Assembly: GCF_021261325.1 (NCBI RefSeq)
Contig: NZ_JAJSBI010000003.1
Location: 124,001 to 188,000, forward strand
DNA length: 64,000 bases
Direction of reading: 5' to 3'
Source: Streptomyces guryensis
Lineage (GTDB): Bacteria > Actinomycetota > Actinomycetes > Streptomycetales > Streptomycetaceae
Shown: one piece after another, positions 60,054 to 64,000 of the stretch
How the letters are laid out: each line of letters opens with the position of its first letter
Position numbering within the stretch: the stretch's first letter is position 1
Translations under genes and position numbers: made by a program
The notes under the pieces: generated by a model
Seen by the model: the letters and a program-made list of their open reading frames with translations, nothing else
What the model was told of the DNA's origin: nothing
Databases searched by the model: none

Positions 60054-60848
60054 ATGAGCGAGGAGCGGTTCGGGGAGTTCGTGGTGGTGCGGCGGCACGG
60101 GCATGTCGCGGAGCTCGTCCTCGACCGGCCCAAGGCCATGAACGCGGTGTCGAGCGAGATGGCGCGGTCGATCGCCGGGGCCTGCGCGGCGCTCGGTGCG
60201 GACCGTGACGTACGGGTGGTCGTGGTGACGTCCACGCACGAGCGGGCGTTCTGCGTCGGGGCGGACCTCAAGGAGCGGAACTCCTTCACCGACGCCGATC
60301 TGCTGCGGCAGCGGCCGGTCGCGCGGGGCGCCTACACCGGCGTCCTGGAGCTGCCGGTGCCGACGATCGCGGCGGTGCACGGGTTCGCCCTGGGCGGGGG
60401 CTTCGAGCTGGCGCTGTCGTGCGACCTGATCGTGGCCGACCGGACCGCCGTGGTGGGGCTGCCGGAGGTGTCGGTGGGCGTCATCCCGGGCGGCGGCGGT
60501 ACGCAGCTGCTGCCGCGGCGGGTGGGGGCCGCGCGGGCGGCCGAGCTCGTCTTCACCGCGCGGCGTCTGCCGGCCGCGGAGGCACGGGAGTTGGGGCTCG
60601 TGGACGAGCTGGTGGAGGAGGGCCGGGACCGGGAGGCGGCGCTCGACCTGGCCGCACGTATCGCCGCGAACTCACCGGTCGGCCTGCGGGCCGCCAAGCG
60701 GGCGCTGCGCCTGGGGCACGGGCTCGATCTGCGGGCCGGGCTGGAGGTCGAGGATGCGGCGTGGCGGTCGGTGGCCTTCTCGGGCGACCGGGCGGAGGGA
60801 GTGGCGGCGTTCAACGAGAAGCGGAAGCCGCAGTGGCCCGGGGAGTGA
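60054..60848 (+). CDS. enoyl-CoA hydratase/isomerase family protein
   Basis: The 264-residue crotonase-fold protein has AELVLDRPKAMNAVSSEMAR, the oxyanion-hole FCVGADLKERNSF, AAVHGFALGGGFELALSCDL with one catalytic Glu position, and GLPEVSVGVIPGGGGTQLLP with the second. A hydratase role in fatty acid or branched amino acid breakdown is likely. GGAGGG lies five bases before the ATG. It is upstream of the GGDEF protein but separated by a repeat. Confidence 0.9.
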   Translation: MSEERFGEFVVVRRHGHVAELVLDRPKAMNAVSSEMARSIAGACAALGADRDVRVVVVTSTHERAFCVGADLKERNSFTDADLLRQRPVARGAYTGVLELPVPTIAAVHGFALGGGFELALSCDLIVADRTAVVGLPEVSVGVIPGGGGTQLLPRRVGAARAAELVFTARRLPAAEARELGLVDELVEEGRDREAALDLAARIAANSPVGLRAAKRALRLGHGLDLRAGLEVEDAAWRSVAFSGDRAEGVAAFNEKRKPQWPGE

Positions 60849-60886
60849 AACCGGGGAGCGGCTTCTGAGCGCCGGTCGGCATCACT

Positions 60887-60960
60887 CAGCCGGTCCGGCG
60901 TTTGAGGACGAGGCCCATCGAGGGTCGATCCGGGCCCTGGGGGCAGAGCCCCGAGGGCCG
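60887..60960. repeat. dispersed intergenic repeat (type A), inverted
   Basis: Reads AGCCGGTCCGGCGTTTGAGG and CCCTGGGGGCAGAGCCCCGA, the reverse orientation of the other type A copies. Confidence 0.75.
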
Positions 60961-61018
60961 GTCACCCCACCGCCGTATCAAGAGAACAAACCAGTGGAAA
61001 CCTCCCTAACCTGGAGTA

Positions 61019-62167
61019 ATGGGTGATGACAAACGGCTCGCGGCCGTCGTCGCGCTCGCGCAGGGCATGGCGGCAGCCCACGGCTCGCGCGAGGCGTGGC
61101 GTGCGGCGGCGGCCGGGGGGTGCCGGGCGCTGGGCGGGAGCTTCGCCGCGTTGTCGGTGTGGGAGCGGGAGCTCGGCCGGCTGCGGGTCCTCGCCAACGT
61201 GGGGGAGCGGGTCGAGGGGGAGGAGGAGTTCCCGGAGGACGAGTCGTACCCCGTGCACCAGTTCCCCGAGATCACCGAGTTCCTGCACGAACGGTGGGCC
61301 GGCGGCGGCGAGCCCGACGCATGGGTCGAGACGGCGCACGGGCCCGCAGCGGGCGGCCGCCCCGGCTATGTCCACCAGCGCGTCGCCGCCCTGCGCCGCC
61401 GCGGCCGGGGCTGCTGCGTCGTCGCCCCGATCGTGCTGAACGGGCGCGCCTGGGGCGAGCTCTACGTCGCCCGTCCCGCCGGTGCTCCCGTCTTCGACCG
61501 GGGCGACGCCGACTTCGCGACCGTTCTGGCCGCCGTGGTCGCCGCCGGGATCGCCCAGGCCGAGCGGCTGGAGGAGGCGAGGCGGCTCGCCTACACGGAC
61601 GCCCTCACCGGCCTGGCCAACCGCCGCGCCGTCGATGTGAAGCTCGACGAGGCCGTCGAGCGGCACCGCACCGATGGCACCGTCGTCAGCCTCGTCGTCT
61701 GCGACCTCAACGGCCTCAAGCGCGTCAACGACACCCAGGGGCATGCCGTCGGCGACCGTCTCCTCGAACGCTTCGGCTCCGTCCTCTCCCTGTGCGGCGC
61801 CATGCTCCCCGGCGCGCTCGCCGCCCGCCTCGGCGGCGACGAGTTCTGTCTGCTCTCCGTCGGTCCGTCGGCCGACGAGGCCGTCAAGGCCGCCGGTGAA
61901 CTCTGCCGTCGCGCCGCCGAGTTGGAGCTCGGCGACGGGGTCGCCTGCGGGGTCGCTTCCACCGAGGATCCCATCGGGCCCGTGCGGTCCTCCCGGCGGC
62001 TGTTCCGGCTGGCGGACGCCGCGCAGTACCGGGCGAAGGCGCTCCGCTCGGGGAAGCCGGTCGTGGCGGGGCGGGAGGGTCCCGACGATCCGGTCGTGCG
62101 GCTGGCTGACGAGCCTTCGCCGCGGGTGCCGGCCGAGCGGCGGCGGTTCCGGGGGCGTCCGGGGTGA
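61019..62167 (+). CDS. GAF-GGDEF diguanylate cyclase
   Basis: The 382-residue protein has a GAF-like sensor domain (residues about 10-185, with RAAAAGGCRALGGSFAALSV, RGRGCCVVAPIVLNGRAWGE, FATVLAAVVAAGIAQAERLE). A GGDEF domain follows: AYTDALTGLANRRAVDVKLD, VVSLVVCDLNGLKRVNDTQG, HAVGDRLLERFGSV and the signature ARLGGDEFCLLSVGP. It should make cyclic di-GMP, which controls sporulation in Streptomyces. The RxxD inhibitory site, normally five residues before GGDEF, is not seen (LPGALAAR). No membrane helix. ATG at 61019 follows GGAGTA. Confidence 0.9.
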   Translation: MGDDKRLAAVVALAQGMAAAHGSREAWRAAAAGGCRALGGSFAALSVWERELGRLRVLANVGERVEGEEEFPEDESYPVHQFPEITEFLHERWAGGGEPDAWVETAHGPAAGGRPGYVHQRVAALRRRGRGCCVVAPIVLNGRAWGELYVARPAGAPVFDRGDADFATVLAAVVAAGIAQAERLEEARRLAYTDALTGLANRRAVDVKLDEAVERHRTDGTVVSLVVCDLNGLKRVNDTQGHAVGDRLLERFGSVLSLCGAMLPGALAARLGGDEFCLLSVGPSADEAVKAAGELCRRAAELELGDGVACGVASTEDPIGPVRSSRRLFRLADAAQYRAKALRSGKPVVAGREGPDDPVVRLADEPSPRVPAERRRFRGRPG

Positions 62168-62171
62168 CGTG

Positions 62172-62240
62172 CTGGGGGCCCCGCCCCCAGGCCCCCGTAT
62201 CGGCCTGAACGGCCTCGCCCTCAAACGCCGGACGGGCCGG
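62172..62240. repeat. dispersed intergenic repeat (type A)
   Basis: Holds CTGGGGGCCCCGCCCCCAGG and CTCAAACGCCGGACGGGCCG, directly after the GGDEF gene. Confidence 0.8.
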
Positions 62241-62273
62241 AGGGCGCTGTAAGGGGCTTACCCGCGACCCGGT

Positions 62274-62294
62274 AGTGACATCTTCGTCTTCACT
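62274..62294. promoter_or_regulatory. inverted repeat AGTGA-N11-TCACT before hutH
   Basis: AGTGA (62274-62278) and TCACT (62290-62294) with eleven bases between, 16 bases before the hutH ATG. Confidence 0.4.
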
Positions 62295-62310
62295 GCGTAC
62301 GCTCCTGAAT

Positions 62311-63855
62311 ATGGATATGCACACTGTGGTGGTGGGGACGTCCGGGGTGACCGCGTCCGACGTTCTCGCCGTGGCACGCGGCGGCGCCCGGGTCGAGCTT
62401 TCCGCGGAGGCCGTGGCGGCCCTCGCCGCCGCCCGCGAGATCGTGGACGCGCTGGCGGCCAAGCCCGAGCCCGTCTACGGCGTCAGCACCGGCTTCGGTG
62501 CGCTGGCGACCCGGCACATCAGCCAGGAGCTGCGCGCTCAGCTGCAGCGCAACATCGTCCGCTCGCACGCCGCCGGCCTGGGGCCGCGGGTGGAGCGGGA
62601 GGTCGTACGGGCCCTGATGTTCCTGCGGCTCAAGACCGTCTGCTCGGGGCACACGGGGGTGCGGCCGGAGGTCGCGCAGACCATGGCCGACGTGCTCAAC
62701 GCGGGGATCACGCCCGTCGTCCACGAGTACGGCTCCCTGGGCTGCTCCGGTGACCTCGCGCCCCTGTCCCACTGTGCCCTCGCGCTCATGGGCGAAGGGG
62801 ACGCGGAAGGGCCGGACGGGAGCGTCCGCCCGGCCGGTGAGCTGCTCGCCGAGCACGGGATCGCCCCCGTGGAGCTGCGCGAGAAGGAGGGCCTCGCCCT
62901 CCTCAACGGCACCGACGGCATGCTCGGCATGCTGGTCATGGCCCTCGCCGACCTGGACGCCCTCTACAAGTGCGCCGACATCACCGCGGCCCTGTCGCTG
63001 GAGGCGCTGCTCGGCACCGACAAGGTGCTGGCACCCGAGCTGCACGCCATCCGCCCGCACCCGGGGCAGGGCGCCTCCGCCGCCAACATGCTGGCCGTGC
63101 TGAAGGGTTCAGAGCTCACCGGGCACCACCAGGACGACGCCCCGCGCGTCCAGGACGCCTACTCGGTGCGCTGCGCCCCGCAGGTCGCCGGTGCCGGACG
63201 GGACACCATGGCGCACGCCCGGCTCGTCGCCGAGCGCGAGCTGGCGTCGGCCGTGGACAACCCGGTCGTGCTGCCCGACGGGCGCGTCGAGTCCAACGGC
63301 AACTTCCACGGCGCTCCGGTGGCGTACGTCCTGGACTTCCTCGCGATCGCCGCCGCGGACCTCGCGTCGATCGCCGAGCGGCGCACCGACCGGCTGCTCG
63401 ACAAGAACCGCAGCCACGGCCTGCCGCCGTTCCTGGCCGACGACGCCGGGGTCGACTCGGGGCTGATGATCGCCCAGTACACGCAGGCGGCGCTGGTGAG
63501 CGAGATGAAGCGGCTGGCCGTACCGGCCTCCGCGGACTCGATCCCCTCCTCCGCCATGCAGGAGGACCACGTCTCCATGGGCTGGTCGGCCGCCCGCAAG
63601 TTGCGTACGGCCGTCGACAACCTCACGCGCGTGGTCGCCATCGAGCTGTACGCCGCCACCCGCGCGATCGAACTGCGCGAGGGCCTGACCCCCGCGGCCG
63701 CCTCGCAGGCGGCCATCACGGCCGTACGGGCGGCGGGGGTCCAGGGGCCCGGCCCGGACCGGTTCCTCGCCCCCGACCTCGCCGCCGCGGACGCCTTCGT
63801 GCGCGACGGGCGTCTGGTCGCCGCGGTGGAGCGCGTGACGGGACCGCTCGCCTGA
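62311..63855 (+). CDS. hutH: histidine ammonia-lyase
   Basis: It removes ammonia from histidine to give urocanate, the first step of histidine use. The 514-residue protein has VYGVSTGFGALATRHISQEL, the cofactor loop EYGSLGCSGDLAPLSHCALA at residues about 138-157, KEGLALLNGTDGMLGMLVMA and SCDSIPSS-type end (ADSIPSSAMQEDHVSMGWSA). The MIO cofactor normally forms from Ala-Ser-Gly; here it reads Cys-Ser-Gly, which I believe also occurs in other Streptomyces. ATG at 62311 (MDMHTVVVGTSG) is used. Confidence 0.95.
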   Translation: MDMHTVVVGTSGVTASDVLAVARGGARVELSAEAVAALAAAREIVDALAAKPEPVYGVSTGFGALATRHISQELRAQLQRNIVRSHAAGLGPRVEREVVRALMFLRLKTVCSGHTGVRPEVAQTMADVLNAGITPVVHEYGSLGCSGDLAPLSHCALALMGEGDAEGPDGSVRPAGELLAEHGIAPVELREKEGLALLNGTDGMLGMLVMALADLDALYKCADITAALSLEALLGTDKVLAPELHAIRPHPGQGASAANMLAVLKGSELTGHHQDDAPRVQDAYSVRCAPQVAGAGRDTMAHARLVAERELASAVDNPVVLPDGRVESNGNFHGAPVAYVLDFLAIAAADLASIAERRTDRLLDKNRSHGLPPFLADDAGVDSGLMIAQYTQAALVSEMKRLAVPASADSIPSSAMQEDHVSMGWSAARKLRTAVDNLTRVVAIELYAATRAIELREGLTPAAASQAAITAVRAAGVQGPGPDRFLAPDLAAADAFVRDGRLVAAVERVTGPLA

Positions 63856-63872
63856 CCGCTCTTACGGGTACG

Positions 63873-63906
63873 AGGGCCGCCGCTGCCTCCCCCCGGCGGC
63901 GGCCCT
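63873..63906 (+). terminator. terminator after hutH
   Basis: AGGGCCGCCG at 63873-63882 pairs with CGGCGGCCCT at 63897-63906 around a 14-base loop. Confidence 0.7.
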
Positions 63907-63915
63907 CCCCGGGCG

Positions 63916-64000
63916 TCAGCTCCGGCGGAGCACGGCCGCCTGCGCCTTGACGGTCTCGGCGGGGACGCCGTACCTGTCCTTCCTGCCCGCCAGGGCCGCC
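63916..64000 (-). CDS. C-terminal end of a gene running off the window
   Basis: A minus-strand frame ending in a TGA at 63916 encodes AALAGRKDRYGVPAETVKAQ followed by AAVLRRS and the stop. It has good codon use for this genome and faces hutH across the hairpin, but too little is present to name it. Confidence 0.4.
   Translation of the reverse strand, partial: AALAGRKDRYGVPAETVKAQAAVLRRS

Noticed and set aside
1-64000. tRNA or rRNA genes
   Set aside because: No cloverleaf-like segment with a TTCGANNC arm or rRNA-like stretch was recognised in the intergenic regions.

Overview
The window is high-GC actinobacterial chromosome, almost certainly Streptomyces. The GC-biased third codon positions, GTG starts, ECF sigma factors, the AfsQ1/AfsQ2/SigQ signalling block, a class III adenylate cyclase and the gene order all match the conserved central part of Streptomyces chromosomes; from memory the order resembles roughly SCO4864-SCO4933 of S. 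coelicolor, which I could not check here. I see no rRNA, tRNA, CRISPR array, prophage or intact insertion sequence.

Layout. 1-5.4 kb: the start of a secreted peptidoglycan-recognition-type protein, a 5'-truncated ATPase, an ECF sigma factor with a membrane-protein partner, and an L,D-transpeptidase lipoprotein. 5.6-7.2 kb: a methylmalonyl-CoA mutase catalytic subunit. 7.5-15.3 kb: a cell-surface ulosonic (sialic-like, probably Kdn) acid locus with a synthase, a CMP-transferase fused to a HAD phosphatase, and four glycosyltransferase-type proteins. 15.4-17.6 kb: a methyltransferase and an M20 amidohydrolase. 17.8-24.8 kb: a nucleoside uptake and pyrimidine salvage block (BmpA-type lipoprotein, ABC ATPase, two permeases, cytidine deaminase, thymidine phosphorylase). 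24.9-31.2 kb: accessory genes (Uma2-type nuclease, AEC transporter, STAS protein, sigma factor with SnoaL-like tail, MFS/LysR pair, hydrolase). 31.3-33.9 kb: adenosine deaminase, a small secreted protein, PspC and VanZ proteins. 34.0-37.9 kb: afsQ3-afsQ2-afsQ1 facing sigQ. 38.1-39.8 kb: a P-loop kinase, a secreted protein and a toxin-antitoxin pair. 39.9-47.4 kb: deoC with two aldehyde dehydrogenases, a membrane protein, a phospho-sugar mutase and purine nucleoside phosphorylase. 47.5-51.4 kb: a gamma-glutamylcyclotransferase-like protein, LpdA-type quinone reductase, DeoR and TetR regulators. 51.6-58 kb: acyl-CoA carboxylase (alpha, epsilon, beta) with Maf and BirA. 58-64 kb: adenylate cyclase, a proline-rich membrane protein, enoyl-CoA hydratase, a GGDEF protein and histidine ammonia-lyase.

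How genes work together. The clearest new-looking signal is one palindrome, CTACGCGCGTAG. It occurs perfectly upstream of adenosine deaminase, deoC and purine nucleoside phosphorylase, with one mismatch upstream of the nucleoside ABC operon and in degraded form upstream of bmpA. Together these genes import nucleosides, deaminate them, split them, isomerise the pentose-1-phosphate and cleave deoxyribose-5-phosphate, so the window appears to hold a dispersed nucleoside-catabolism regulon. Biotin ligase and acyl-CoA carboxylase form a second functional group that can feed methylmalonyl-CoA metabolism. Other points of note: a probable ATC start codon on the nucleoside ABC ATPase, a perfect AfsQ1 box between afsQ1 and sigQ, a catalytically incomplete aldehyde dehydrogenase partner, and a 16-bp perfect palindrome in front of a 42-residue membrane protein.
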